The translations under genes were made by a program, and so were the position numbers. Shown piece after piece: positions 10,099 through 21,341 of a stretch of DNA of 64,000 nt. This DNA is from Ectocarpus siliculosus (taxonomy: Eukaryota > Sar > Phaeophyceae > Ectocarpales > Ectocarpaceae), in NCBI GenBank assembly GCA_000310025.1, contig FN649755.1, positions 3,820,507-3,884,506 of the forward strand, written 5' to 3'. A model generated the notes under the pieces. The model worked only from the letters and a program-made list of their open reading frames with translations. It was not told the DNA's origin and did no database searches. The number at the start of each line of letters is the position of its first letter. The first letter of the stretch is position 1.

Positions 10099-11039
10099 TC
10101 ATCTCGCACGGTAGCTCCCGAACACGTAGCCTCTCCATTCATGCCGCACACTTCCAGCCACGATCGAATGTCCAGCCCTGGTATTACCCCCCATCGTCGC
10201 GCACCACGCAGATACCATTGTACACGGTCGGATGGGCGCCGGGATGCCCCGCACCCGCACCGCAGGCAACGCCACGAAGCTGCCGTTGCCGCTGCCGCCG
10301 TTGCTGTTGCTGCCTATGTTGCCATTGTCCAACCAACAGACATCCTCATCGCACGCGTCCTCCGCTTCTGGCGCTGCTGGTGCCGGTGTAGCTGCTGATG
10401 TGGGCGCTGCGATCGCCCCTCCAGTTGATACGGCGGGGGTTACCGGGCCACCTGTCGACGAAACCTCCAGTGCCACCGTTCCTGCAGCTGACGGCGCCCC
10501 GGCCGCCCCCCCCATCGACGAGTCGGGGAAAACACCAGTACCTGTCACCGTCCTCACCGTCGGTTCCGCAACTGAAGCCACGTCTGCTGACGACACAAGT
10601 GGTGGGCCCGGCTGCACATGCAGTGCCAGTTTCTTCGCCGCCAGTTTCCCCATTGCCTCCGTATGTCGGCAAGCTCTGCTTTCATGCTTTCGAGTTAATC
10701 CGCCGCCGGTGCCGCCGCCGGTGGCACCACTGATACCATAGCTTCAACAGCAAGTGCCTGCTCCCTGGCCGTTCCCCCTGCCACCACCGTGGGGAAGACT
10801 CTGCTGCTGGGGGTCATCGTTCTCGCCGCCGGTGCTGCCGCCGATGCCGCCGCTCCAGCCGCGAGGGCCTGCGCCCCGGCCGTTCCCCCCGCCGCCGTAG
10901 CGGGGAATCCACCACCACCGGTCGCCGCTCCCACAGCAGTTGTTGTGCCCCGTGCCACCGCTCCATCTGCAAAGGGGATGAGCGACTCCGGCTTATGCCT
11001 TTGCCTCGTCCAGCGTCGTCGCTTCCGCTGCTGTTACGG
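10099..11039 (-). pseudogene. Ala/Pro/Gly-rich region downstream of broken gag (possible protease remnant)
   Basis: Minus-strand frames over 10099-10653 and 10695-11086 are dominated by Ala, Pro, Gly and Thr. VCWLDNGN near 10330 loosely resembles a retropepsin W-x-x-D-S-G motif with Asn for Ser/Thr. Position after a gag remnant on the same strand supports gag-pro decay. Low complexity prevents a firm call. Confidence 0.3.
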
Positions 11040-12241
11040 CATAGCGTCGTTGCCACTCGCGTTGAGACCCTCTCCATCACCGACATGTACGTGCTGGTGC
11101 ATGCGCCCGGTTGCGCAACTCATGCGGCGCCGATGACCATACTCACCACAGGCAGCGGAGTTGCCTTCAAAGCGTCGTGGCGCATTGCAGTCGCCGGGTG
11201 AATGTCAATTTCTCCATCACCTCACGCACTGATGAACGGTACCCATCGGAGCGCCTGGCGGCGGAGACTCCTCTTGCGGGTAAACGGCGTTGACTCCACA
11301 GTCGAAAACACCCCCCCCAGGTCCCCACGTCGGGGAAGTTAGGAGGTGGGTGGTGTGCAGGTGGTAGTTGAGGACGAACCCACTGCTGCTCTGCCGCTGC
11401 TGCCGCCACCGCCGGTGTTGCTTCCTCTGACCGTCGCCGCCACGACCGTGCCCGAAACCACCGGTCGCCTGCGCTTTGCCCAATTCCTTCATTATGACGT
11501 TGTTGGCGCATGCCGTTCGAACAACGTTTTCCACCTTCGCTCGAGAAATGGTGGGGTCGGCCAGGATGGACTTGAGTTCGATATCGTAATCGTGCGCAAG
11601 CTGGCGGAATGATATGGACGATAGCCTGCTCAGATTTTACGATGCCGACAGCGGTCCTGATGTTGACCACTCCGTCTACTCTGGCGAAGAATCTGCGGAT
11701 CCTCGCCGGGATACATCTCAATCGTCTCGAGTCGCCTCTCAAGCAACGTCTTCTCAGCGTCAAGAGTAGGCAAAAGCCATTCGTGCATCACCTTCCACGC
11801 CTCAGGGACACAGTCGCAAGCAGCAAACCGTTCTTCAATTACCGTGTCGTAGGTTGCTTCTAGCAGAAATCCCCGTGCCTGCTTGTGTGACGTCACAAGC
11901 GTCGCAACATGAAACCGGTTCAGACATGTGCGATCCGAACATCTGATGACAGGAACATGGTCAGCGCGGTGGGTGTCTTCAAGGATCTGCTCCAAACCCT
12001 CGCTAGCCAGGAAATTCCGCATTCTCCGCAGCCAGCTCACAGCCTTCGCCGAATCGTTCGGGTATTTTGGCGCTTTCCGACTACTGCTGTTACCGCTCAC
12101 CTGTTGTTTGCCGAGCCCAGCTCCACCACCAGCTTTCCCGGCCGTCGTTCTCCCGGCAGCCGTTGCTCCTGCTGGTGCACTATTGTTCTCACTTCGATGC
12201 TCATATCTCTTCTCCGTCTCGTCCTTCTCCTTCCTCATCAT
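11040..12241 (-). pseudogene. Retrotransposon gag (UBN2-like) with frameshifts and decayed zinc knuckle
   Basis: ATG 12241 begins MMRKEKDETEKRYEHRSENN. The frame has KAVSWLRRMRNFLASEG, then AWKVMHEWLLPTLDAEKTLL and ETIEMYPGEDPQI, the UBN2 gag signature. A shift near 11690 moves to the frame with FFARVDGVVNIRTAVGIV. A second near 11610 moves to QLAHDYDIELKSILADPTIS and VENVVRTACANNVIMKELGK. Around 11115-11175 a CGEYGHRRR piece is what remains of a CCHC knuckle, with the first Cys pair damaged. At least two frameshifts make it inactive. No LTR partner was found. Confidence 0.75.
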
Positions 12242-12487
12242 CTCTTCCTCGGCCAAATTACGCCGCAAAAACCAATGCGGCACGATGTGCTCCTACTGCT
12301 GTTGTGTTGATGTATGTAGCTGGATCTCTTTGACGTGGGCTGGCAAAAACCGCTTGCAGCAGCTGTCCTCGTATTCCAAACGCTTTCCCTGGATCTCCTT
12401 GGCGCGCGGGGGCAAAAAAACGGCCGCCGCTGCTGCCCTTGTGTTCCGGTGCCTACCTCCCGAACCTTTCCCTACCGACGTCAGCTG

Positions 12488-12515
12488 ACCCCAAACACGA
12501 TATCGTGTTTGGGGT
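12488..12515. repeat. Perfect 28-bp palindrome
   Basis: Half-arm ACCCCAAACACGAT is followed directly by its reverse complement, centred between 12501 and 12502. No spacer. Confidence 0.9.
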
Positions 12516-13199
12516 GTCGGCGCGTGTACTACATATGTTATCACGCTCGCGGGCTCTTGTCGAGAGCGTCTTGCACAAAGGGTGACTCGAAGTTCCTTGA
12601 TTTTTTTAGAGTGACAGACGTGAGCAAGAAGAGGCAAAGCCTGCTGCACCAAGTCTGTCTAGCATACCCATATCTATCTCATCTGCGTACCCCCGTTGGA
12701 GATCTCGGAAACTTGTATGCACATCCTACCACCGAGTACACACACAAATATATCGAGAACACATACACCACGCACCTTCGAGCGGGTTTGGTAGCTAGGT
12801 GTGCTCACCTGATTCCATGTGCCTCGAACACGTATTCTCGTGGTCATTGCGCGGGGGTCTTAAGAAGAGACCATCCTGCAGTACCTCGCTTGTAGCATTT
12901 CCCGGACGCAAACACTAGCTGGCCCTATGCTCATGCCTTGTAGAGGACTTGAACAGGCGGTTCAACCCCGAAAATGTCGAAAATATCAAAATTGGCAGTA
13001 AAGTTTTGCCGGCCCCTAAATAAAATCAATGAATGATGAAGCAAGTGTCCATACCGGTGGGAAGTAGCATGGTAGATCCGTTGCTGCTCTGCATCTAGAA
13101 ACTTATTACAGCAGTGCACCGATGTCATGTTCACCACGGCAGTCACGATTCGTGCACCATGCCTGCCATGGCAGCGGTTTCTCTGGAAATCCGTTTCTC
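12516..13199. other. No recognisable gene
   Basis: Could hold the 5' LTR of the broken gag element to its left, but no second copy exists in the window to prove it. Confidence 0.3.
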
Positions 13200-13940
13200 T
13201 CCCACGATACCTCGCGCCACATAGCTAACCTACGCCGAGCTCGACCCGCATCGCGTTGGCACGGCTCACAGCTATCATTCAAGCCATCCTCAACCCCACT
13301 CGGACCAGTGGGTGCAGAGAAACGCCCACACGCGGGTGCTCAGTGGCTCAACGGCCGGTGGAGCGGATAAGCTTGACTGCTCCACCAGGCCAAACTCTAT
13401 GTAAAGGGTGCCGTGTGCCCTACCAAGGCTTGCAATTTGTCGGCACGGATCACAGCTATCATTCAAGCCATCGGACACGCCGATCAGACCAGTGGGTGCA
13501 GAGAAACGTCCACTCACGGGGCCTCAGTGGCTGAAGAGGCGGTGGAGCAGAGAAGCTTAGCTGCTCCACCCAAGGCCAAACTCTAGGCCAAACTCTAGGT
13601 GCTGTTTGCCCTACTACGGCTTGCATTTTGTCGGCCCGACTCACAGCTATCATTCCAGCCACCGGATACCCCGATCAGACCAGTGGGCGCAGAGAAACGC
13701 CCACCCACGGGGGTTCAGGGACTCAACGGCCGGTGGAGCAGATATGCCTATCTGCTCCACCAGGCCAAACGCTATCTACCGGGCGCTGTTTGTCTTGCGA
13801 AGACTTGCCTTGTATTGGCCCAGCTCACAGCTATCATACACGCCATCGGGCACCCCGATCAAACCAGCGGGGGCAGAGAAACGCCCACCCACGGGGACTC
13901 ATCGCCGAAAGGCCGGTGGAGCAGATATGTGACATGTGGC
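13200..13940 (+). repeat. Satellite A, left array (4 units of ~186 bp)
   Basis: CTCACAGCTATCATTCAAGCC-type starts recur at about 13263, 13449, 13635 and 13825. Each unit also carries GACCAGTGGGTGCAGAGAAA and GGCCAAACTCTA. The outer edge TAGCTAACCTACGCCGAGCT is shared, inverted, with the right array at 24692. Several frames stay open by chance and change between units. Confidence 0.9.
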
Positions 13941-13964
13941 CTTTGAGCCATTTCCTCGTCACAT

Positions 13965-14490
13965 TCACTGTATTCCCTGATCACATACGCTGTATCCCGT
14001 GAGGGGATACACTGTATTCCCCTGTATACACAGTATTTCGCTGTATCCCCTGAGGGAATACACTGTATTCCCCTGTATACACAGTATTCCATGAGAAGAT
14101 TCACTGTATTCCCTCATCAGATACAATTTTTCCCTAGTCAGATTCACTGCATTCCCTGATCAGAATCGCTGTATTCCCTCGTCAGAAACACCGTATTCCC
14201 TCGTCAGATTCACTGCGTTCCACGGAATGCAGCACATCTGATGAGGGATACAGTGAATCTGATTAGGGAATATAGCGAAACGTACAAGGAACATGGTATT
14301 GGATTCGCAGAGGCAGTACCGGGGGCAATACAGTGTGTTTGATGAGGGAATACAATGAAACCAACGAGGCAATACGGTGTATCTGATGAGGGAATACAGT
14401 GAATCTGCTCAGGGAAAACAGTGCAAACTACAAGGAACACGGTGTATCGGACAAGGAAATGCAGTGATCCCGACGAGGGAATAGAATGTA
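13965..14490. repeat. Satellite B, head-to-head array of CACTGTATTCCCT units
   Basis: From 13970 to about 14220 units read CACTGTATTCCCT(g/c). After a junction at about 14225 (CTGCGTTCCACGGAATGCAG) units read AGGGAATACAGTG. The array is therefore itself one large inverted repeat. Confidence 0.88.
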
Positions 14491-15244
14491 CTAGGGTTAA
14501 GGATTGGCCCCCCGCCCCCCAATGGGGCTGGGGGCCAACATCCAGGACGGATGGTGGTGAGTGTCCGGGAGGAAGGAAAGAAGAAGAAGAAGGGGAGAAG
14601 ATTTGTTGGGGCGGGAAGAAGGGACGGTGTTGGGAGAGGCAAGGGAGTGGTGAAGAATTTCGGCACTCGACGAGCGCGCGGTCCCGTCGGGGGTGAAAGG
14701 GAAATGTCAGTCCGTAGTCTTGTCTCAATCGGAATCGAAAAGCCGAAAAATCGAGGTATACATTATGTACATAACGATGGAGAAGGCCGACGAGGAAGGT
14801 ACGAAGAGAGGAAATTGCACCCCACGTTCGAAGTCGGCGTGAAAACCGCCGCAAGGAAGGAGTGCGGAGGGAACAAAAAAAAACCGGAGACGTCGACGTT
14901 TGCGTAGTGGAACGATCCTTCCGTATAACGCAGGTACTCACCAATGCAAGACAAAGAGGTAAAATACCCATCGTGAAAGTCAAAGCGCAGGTCATAACTG
15001 CATATGACTCATGCGCGGAGAAGTTACCACGGAGACTTATCAACAAGCAAGAAGTTTGAAGGCCGGCTGAGAAGGTTTGAAGCCACAAACACTTCAGCGA
15101 CGACGGCAAGCGCAACGTCAAAACTTCACAGGAAGAAAAGTGTAAATAAGAAAAGTGCATTCAAAAAAAGAAAAGGCCGGATGCCGACCTGTTTCTCTCT
15201 CGGAATGAAGGGATTCCCACAATTTCCAACAGGTAATCCACAAG
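14491..15244. other. No recognisable gene
   Basis: Only short frames; no family motif. Confidence 0.35.
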
Positions 15245-15332
15245 TAAGTACGGACATTTATTTGAAGATACTGCGTAGAGAGAGATCGGAACGCTTTTTC
15301 ATGTGAAGACAACAACAACAACAACAACAACG
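15245..15332 (+). repeat. (AAC)n-tailed dispersed repeat, copy 1
   Basis: Reads GTACGGACAT...AGAGATCGGAACG...GTGAAGAC then (AAC)n. Related copies are at 40707, 44768, 60645 and 63640. The simple-repeat 3' end suggests a LINE or SINE tail. Confidence 0.6.
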
Positions 15333-15518
15333 ATGAAGGTCGAACGGTCCTGCGTCGTTCGGTGTAAAATGATAAATGCGAAAGGTGGACTGCGTAAAAA
15401 TCCAGCGGTCTTTTTCGGCAGTGGCAAAGAAATATGCAACCACATGTCGCAAAAAAAAAAAAAAGGTGAGCGGGACACTCTAGTAAATAGAACACCGCCT
15501 TCTCTGTTGTTGCAGGCA

Positions 15519-16112
15519 GGTTTGCTTCCACAACCCGGAACCCAACCCACTCTTGTATTTCGGCCTATAAGACTCCAATCGACGCAAGCACCGGTAGGAG
15601 AGTGCGTGGAAGATGCCGTGACAGCGCAACTCCACTCTCCTACGACATCTATGTACAGTAGTACTGCTGTCGTTGTAGCACCATGTGGAAGATCTCCGAG
15701 GGGTCCTCCTGCGCGGTAACGACAACATGGCGAGAGCACTACGTGTACCTGTCGTCAACACATGTGGCAGCCGCGCGACACACGAACGGATGTTTGCATC
15801 GCACTGTACTATGGTTCGCCGTGGCAGGAAGTATCCCATCCAGTTAGTTAGGTCGTTGCGGTATTACGCGGACGTCGTTCGGCGTCTAGTCCATACTGCT
15901 GTTTCAAAAACACAGCAGTAATCGAGCTATGCATGAAATTTTTTGCGCTGGTTCACTTTTGCCTCCACAACCCGAGAATCCCACTGCTGTATCTCGACCT
16001 ACAAGACTCCAATCGACAAACCAGCACTGGCAGAAGTGCATTGAAGATGCTGTGACAGCACAACTGAGTCGACACTCGTACGACTTCCATGTACAGTCGG
16101 CGTCTGGTCCAT
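15519..16112. repeat. Diverged direct duplication (~170-bp units)
   Basis: 15519-15690 and about 15945-16112 share CCACAACCCGxxAA, AAGACTCCAATCGAC, GATGCxGTGACAGC and CATGTACAGT. On the minus strand both copies keep a frame with SCAVTASS and VDWSL(I/V)GR, so this may be a duplicated exon. No family recognised. Confidence 0.6.
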
Positions 16113-16339
16113 ACTGCTGTAGAAATACAAAAATCGAGCCATCCTTTTTTAATTTTTTCCATACTAATAACAAGAAATGTATCACGTCACGACGACCATC
16201 CTGAGTATAGACTTAACTACAGTTATGTCGGAGGCCTGAGACGCAAGAGTTCAACCATTGTTGCACTCTAAAAGCAAGACGTTTTTTTGCGGTGCATCAG
16301 TTCGCGGTCGCCTTGATACTTTTTTTTTCGCCGGTTGTT

Positions 16340-16617
16340 GCCCGCTGCAGCGGGCCAGTCTCTGGATCGCATCGCCCCTGTCGCGAGCTAGAAACTCCAA
16401 AGGCCAGTAGAGTTACAGCACGGTGAGTGCACGCAACCACTATTTCAGTCATTGAGCTAGACGTTGCGGTGCGGTAAATCGGTTTTAATTGTTTCTAAAT
16501 GGGGTTCAAACAAATATTTCGGCCGTCTTCGCCGACGTGGGCGTGCCACTCTCGAGACCACACCGCCCCTGTCGCGAGCTCTAGACTCCAAGGGCGAGCC
16601 GAGTTACAGCACCGTGA
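16340..16617 (+). repeat. Tandem duplication with CGCCCCTGTCGCGAGCT core
   Basis: Core CGCCCCTGTCGCGAGCT recurs at about 16370 and 16563, each followed by GAGTTACAGCAC. No coding. Confidence 0.65.
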
Positions 16618-17234
16618 AGTACGGCTAAATATCGTGCATCCGGGCGCGTCTACGCACGTCAAGGGACTGTGATCTCTAAAGAATCACGAAGCTCATTGGA
16701 TGAGATTTCGGAGAACGTCAACTCATAAATCATGACAAATACTTGAAGTACAAGCATACAAGCAGTACCTAGCACAGACTTTTTTTTGCCACATGGTCCC
16801 ATCTGTAGATAGATATCGACAGACTGTCCGTACTATATGGTATGCGTTGTAGGTAGGTACAGTAGTGAATGCTGCATCCTGTCGCCTTCTTCTCTAGCGG
16901 AAGCAACGCGAACTGGAGTATGTGCATCGTGTATTGTCACCGCACGGATGGTTACGTACGTACTACGTATATGCCACACACACCCTCCAAGTCGCACATA
17001 TTCTGCGGCTTTCTGTGTGTGTGTGTTTTTATTGTTCCTAATATTCTGCAGCTGTATGTAGCAAGGAAGATTTGACAAATGTAGATTGATCGTTGTTGTT
17101 GTGGTACGCCACAACTTTAGACTTAACTTGCTCTGTTTTGAGCTTGAACGTGCACGCAAATCTCACGGCATCATCAATTGCTGCAAGTGCTGCAAGGTTG
17201 TAGGCATATGTCTTCTGTAATACTGTGAACACCG
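16618..17234. other. No recognisable gene
   Basis: Nothing beyond short frames; a small (GTT)n tract follows at 17235-17253. Confidence 0.35.
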
Positions 17235-17301
17235 CTGTTGTTGTTGTTGTTGTACTGCTGTTGTTGTATTGAAGGTGCTGCTGTAGACTGCGCTACATCT
17301 C

Positions 17302-17535
17302 GTGCTTGACGGCCATCTAGCCCCCAAGGAGAACATCAAGGGGGGCACCACCATCTACAGCGTGGATATGGCGACATCCTCTCTTCTCATTCCCGCGTCG
17401 ACCTTCAGCTGCAACACAACATGCGGTCACCTGAAGGTCGTCAACAAGCGCGACGGTAAAGGGAAGTTTGCCCCTTGCGATCGCAACAACAACCGCGACG
17501 AGGACAGCAGTTGTAGCGTATCCTGCATCCCATGT
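17302..17535 (+). pseudogene. Fragment of unknown zinc-binding-like gene family (copy 1)
   Basis: Carries the blocks GHLKVVNKRDGKGKFAPCDR and NRDEDSSCSVSC in one frame, matching the gene at 19712. Relative to that copy it jumps from the shared CTGCAACACAACATG directly to CGGTCACCTGAAG, so about 130 nt including the W-P-C-P motif are missing. The junction base pattern does not look like a normal intron. This copy helps to show that the 19712 copy has lost two bases after GAGGAC. Confidence 0.6.
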
Positions 17536-17558
17536 ATATATACAGAGATCAACTTTTT

Positions 17559-17596
17559 CGTGATATGACACCGTTTCATGGAATAATTGGTGGAAG
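17559..17596 (+). repeat. Inverted repeat arm (partner 21685-21722)
   Basis: 38 bp containing CACCGTTTCATGGAATAATT, inverted at 21685-21722 with one mismatch. Weaker similarity continues inward (GAAGTTA). Confidence 0.75.
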
Positions 17597-17739
17597 TTAC
17601 AAAAAAAGTCGGAAGTTAGAATAATTGTTGCAAGTTTAGTCAGAATAATCTTTGCAGAGTGAATGACGTGTTTGCGCATACAACGAAATTTGCTATACTG
17701 ATGCCATGTAATTCCTGTTAAAAATATAGTCTTTTCTCT

Positions 17740-18864
17740 TGGGGATGTAGGCTTGTGGGTGTTGACGACCCGTATCGGCTCTCGAAGAGGTGTTGTTGTT
17801 TGTCGTCAAAAAGGGTAGTCCTAATTTACTCTTGAGTTGGTGCGTGCTCTCTCCGCAGTGTGTCGCGCAAGTAGAACGTGCGTATGCAGCAATGACCACT
17901 GATGTACATAAGCAGAGCACCCGATTGTGCAATCTTATAGTCACAGGTCAAAGGCAAAAACTCAAGTGCTGCGTGTAAGCCTGTACGTGTCCTGTACGGC
18001 TGAAGCGCGGCGTGCCAACTCACTTGTTGTGCCGCTGGACCCTTTAGTACGAGAGGCTTGGCTCTGGGTACGCAGGAAGGTCCGAAGGAGAAGAAGATGG
18101 TGTGGTGGAAATGTAATTTCTTGATCAGTGGAGACCAGAAAGAATGTAGAGAAACAGAGGGGTAGTGAACCCCGGAGAAGTAGAGAGGTTGAGAAACCCC
18201 AAAGAAGCAGAGGGTTGGAGAAACCCCCAGAGAAGCAGAGTGAGAGGATGGGGCGAGTACGCGCTCATCCTCGAAATCATGGAAACACACCTATCCGACA
18301 ACGTCGACCAATCACACGTGTTCAGAATACGGTACTGGTAAGCTACGATACGTTTCTGGAAAGATGACTTCAACACCATGCTCTCGAACTTGTGCCACGT
18401 ATGCACATCAAGTATTGTACTTGCACGCACAAGTGATTACTTGCACTGACGTACGACAAACCACAGAATACAGCTTCAACAATTGAACTAATAATGTACT
18501 TTCCAAATTCGACTGCTGAGCGCAGACAAATATTCATTCATTCAAGCACGCAAGTCTGAGTTACTTGCGGCGGTACATATTCTTTCATACACACAAGTCA
18601 GAGGCACTTGCGACAACTACCCGATGCATATATATTTCCGAGCACGCAAGTCTGAGCTACTTGCACTTTGACATATTTCTGGAAATCTAGGCTATGCAGA
18701 TTATTTCTGGATATGAAACACAGAACATCAACCATGTCTCCATATTCCGAGTATGACAGACCATACGGAATTTCACCTACATGACATAGCGACATTGACA
18801 ATATTTGAACTAGTCAAACTGACTACCTAATGCTGAAGCTACGGTAGTGCCAAATATTCCAACA
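17740..18864 (-). mobile_element. Solo LTR of the 1.14-kb copia family
   Basis: Full-length relative of 8516-9653 (same TGTTGGAATATT start at 18864, same CATCCCCA end at 17740), with no gag or primer site beside it. That points to LTR-LTR recombination. Flanking pentamers do not match cleanly, so the target duplication is unproven. Confidence 0.8.
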
Positions 18865-19327
18865 TTTCCATAGTGCGCAAAAAAAAAAACGGAAGACGAA
18901 AGATGATCCGCATTTGACCTTGTAATCTCGCCGCGCACATACATGCAGCCGTGGAGTTCGAAGGGGTCAGGAAAGATGTGCACATGTATGTGCACCTACA
19001 TTCATGTGAAAATTGAAGCGATAGATAGTCACACCACACCCTGTCCTCCGAGATGTCGGCGATGCACAAATCCCTCCCCTTCACTGTCCTGATGACCGTG
19101 CGATCTACCCGTAATGTCTCCACCTGCAGCGCTATGAGCGCAGCGCACAACTCGAGCTCTTCCGTTTCGTGCTCATCTTCTTCCATTCCTCGCTGCCAAC
19201 CAACAGCAAGCAGGAGGACAGCTGCGCACAAGAGGCAAAGCTGCTCATGCATCAGTTCTCCGGTGCTCATGGCGCCGTAGCGGCGTTTAAGGTTGACATC
19301 CCGGATCGGCCTCCTGGTTCTATCCAT
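18839..19327 (-). CDS. Hypothetical ORF with one hydrophobic segment
   Basis: Starts at ATG 19327 (MDRTRRPIRD). It has a hydrophobic stretch LCLLCAAVLLLAVGW that could be a membrane or signal-anchor segment, then an acidic stretch (GMEEDEHETEELEL). The last residues come from the solo LTR, whose end at 18864 supplies the stop, so any original C-terminus was cut off. No family was recognised and the frame may be chance. Confidence 0.25.
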   Translation of the reverse strand: MDRTRRPIRDVNLKRRYGAMSTGELMHEQLCLLCAAVLLLAVGWQRGMEEDEHETEELELCAALIALQVETLRVDRTVIRTVKGRDLCIADISEDRVWCDYLSLQFSHECRCTYMCTSFLTPSNSTAACMCAARLQGQMRIIFRLPFFFLRTMEMLEYLALP

Positions 19328-19711
19328 GGCTTGCGTAAGGGGGCATGGGGCGGGCACTGGCTGCGCGTCTCGTAGCCCGCTGCCGTCTCGTGCCGTCTCG
19401 TGCCACAACGGCGCAGCAAGCGGCCCAAACTGACGTGGACCAACCAGGGCGCGTGGTCGTTCTGGCGGCAAATTTTGCTTGCAAATTTCTCTAAATGGCG
19501 AAATCTCAAGACATATTTAGGCAGAAGTCGCGTCGGAGGAACTTTAGATACCCCGAACTGGTCGTTACGAGCCAAATTTTGTTCTGCGCAAACACGTCAA
19601 TGAAAGAGTGCAAATTTCATGGGGATGAAAGAGTGGACATCCATCCCGGTCACTCTCACTTTCGACATCCTCTCCTCTCATTCCCGCGTCGACCTTCAGC
19701 TGCAACACAAC

Positions 19712-20885
19712 ATGAACGCCCTCTCCCGTAGCTCCCCAGCAAAGCGTAAGTCCACCCAGTCAGCGAGTCGTAGTGGAGTGTACCGCCCCGCTATACAACA
19801 GGGCGACCCCACCTGGCCTTGCCCCGGGCCCGACTGCGACGACGGCGGTCACCTCAAGCTCATAAACAAGCGCGACGGTAAAGGCAAGTTTGCCCCTTGC
19901 GACCGTACCAACAACCGCGACGAGGACACAGTTGTAGCGTATCCTGCACCATCCTCACCCCGTCGACAACGTACCCCAAGCCGTGCCAGCTTTGCCTCGC
20001 CCCGATGGGAGGTACTCCTTCGCTCGGGATCCCAACCGACCAGGTCAACAGCCGCGGCTACAAAGGTAAAAGAAAGTTCTCTCTTTGATTGTATCAAGTA
20101 GTTTCCGCCTGATGTGTGCCTGAATGTTGTTCAGGTGCTGCATGAAGGCCTGACATGAAACTGCATCGCAACCGCAACCGCTAAATCTCTCCACAACAAT
20201 GCCCTTTTTGCTTGCTGTTGTTGTCAGAGTGGAATATTATCCACGCGGTGTGGCGTCTTTGCGCTGGTGCCAAGTCTTCGGACGGCAAGAAGTTCATGCA
20301 CGTCACCGTCGCCCCCGCCAGCCTTATCGGGGTAAATCATGTGGACACCCGTTTACATCGGAACGTGATTGTGTAGTGACCAGTCGTGTGTGTGCGTAGT
20401 TACCTAGATATGGGTGCGCGGATGCATCCGACTGTTGCTGTAAATTAGTTACCCATATGTCACAAAAGTACACCGTGTTCACCGGTCGACGTCATAAAAA
20501 AATTAGCATTTTTTAGTATGGGGAGACCATGTGACACATGTTCCTTATATTTTCCCCTGTCAGTGCACCGAGTTCAACCGTCGACGTCATAAATAAAAAT
20601 ATCATTTTTTTATAATGTAAAACCATGTGAACTTTTTTCCTTATATTCTTCCCTGTCACCCATCCGATATCCACTGCAAAGGTGTCCCGACGCAGCGATT
20701 AACGAGGAAGACCTGGCCGACGGGTGCACGGGCGAGATCGTCGAGGACGACCTGATCATCAGGATTGAGACTCCCCGCCGCTGCACTACCAGTGCGCCCG
20801 CCGCCTGTGGGATCAGGCCATCAACGAGATCCTCAACAAGACCGACGAGCACCGCGACCTGGGAACTACCCACGCCGACCTCTAA
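19712..20885 (+). pseudogene. Three-exon gene of unknown family, frameshifted (copy 2, fullest)
   Basis: Exon 1 (19712-20065) begins MNALSRSSPAKRKSTQSASR and holds GDPTWPCPGPDCDDGGHLKL and KFAPCDR, a C-x4-C...H...C spacing that could bind zinc. Two bases are missing after GAGGAC compared with the 17302 copy; the onward frame holds QLCLAPMGGTPSLGIPTDQ. It ends AAAG|GTAAAA. Exon 2 (20228-20331), after a TTGTTGTCAG acceptor, reads EWNIIHAVWRLCAGAKSSDG. Exon 3 (about 20682-20885) reads CPDAAINEEDLADGCTGEIV; one further 1-nt shift leads to LWDQAINEILNKTDEHRDL and a TAA stop. No known domain recognised. A decayed copy or sequencing errors are both possible. Confidence 0.6.
20466..20660 (+). repeat. 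Duplicated intron segment (two ~100-bp units)
   Basis: Both units contain CGTCGACGTCAT-type sequence, an A/T-rich middle, ACCATGTGA and CCTTATATT(t/c)TTCCC. They lie in the second intron of the gene above, and each ends with a polypyrimidine CCCTGTCA. Confidence 0.65.
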
Positions 20886-21341
20886 AGTAAGACGCGTGTT
20901 TCCATTTCAGAAAAAAGTAAACGTGTCAAGAAATTCAAGGTAGATTGTTGCCACCTGCAACTGGCTTTCGCCAACTATCAATAGAATAAAGATGTCACCC
21001 CATGTCTGACAATCATCGATGTCGGCTGACACCAATTCGTTGGGTAACTCGTTCAGCACCCACATCTCACAATCGCCAAACACGATCACATACTGCACGT
21101 CACAATCCACACCCCCAGCGAGAGTAACACTCCCTGGAGGAACGTACAAACAACTCCAAATCGACGAACACCTTCAGCTCGTCGAAATACCCAACGAAGA
21201 TCGCTCACCCAACCCCGAACGACGCCTGAAACTCGAACACCACAAATCTGTCCGGATAACGCGCAAGCTGAAATCTTAGCGGAATGTAGACGTCGCAATG
21301 CAAACAATAACACACCACACGACTCAGACCCTGAACTCGAT
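20886..21341. other. No recognisable gene
   Basis: Minus-strand frame 20907-21149 is mildly protein-like (VDCDVQYVIVFGDCEMWVLN) but has no recognised family or upstream partner. Confidence 0.3.

Noticed and set aside
13256-14002. Several parallel open frames in satellite A (left) and their mirror at 23285-24600
   Set aside because: Frames drift between units and no codon pattern or domain is seen; satellite DNA.
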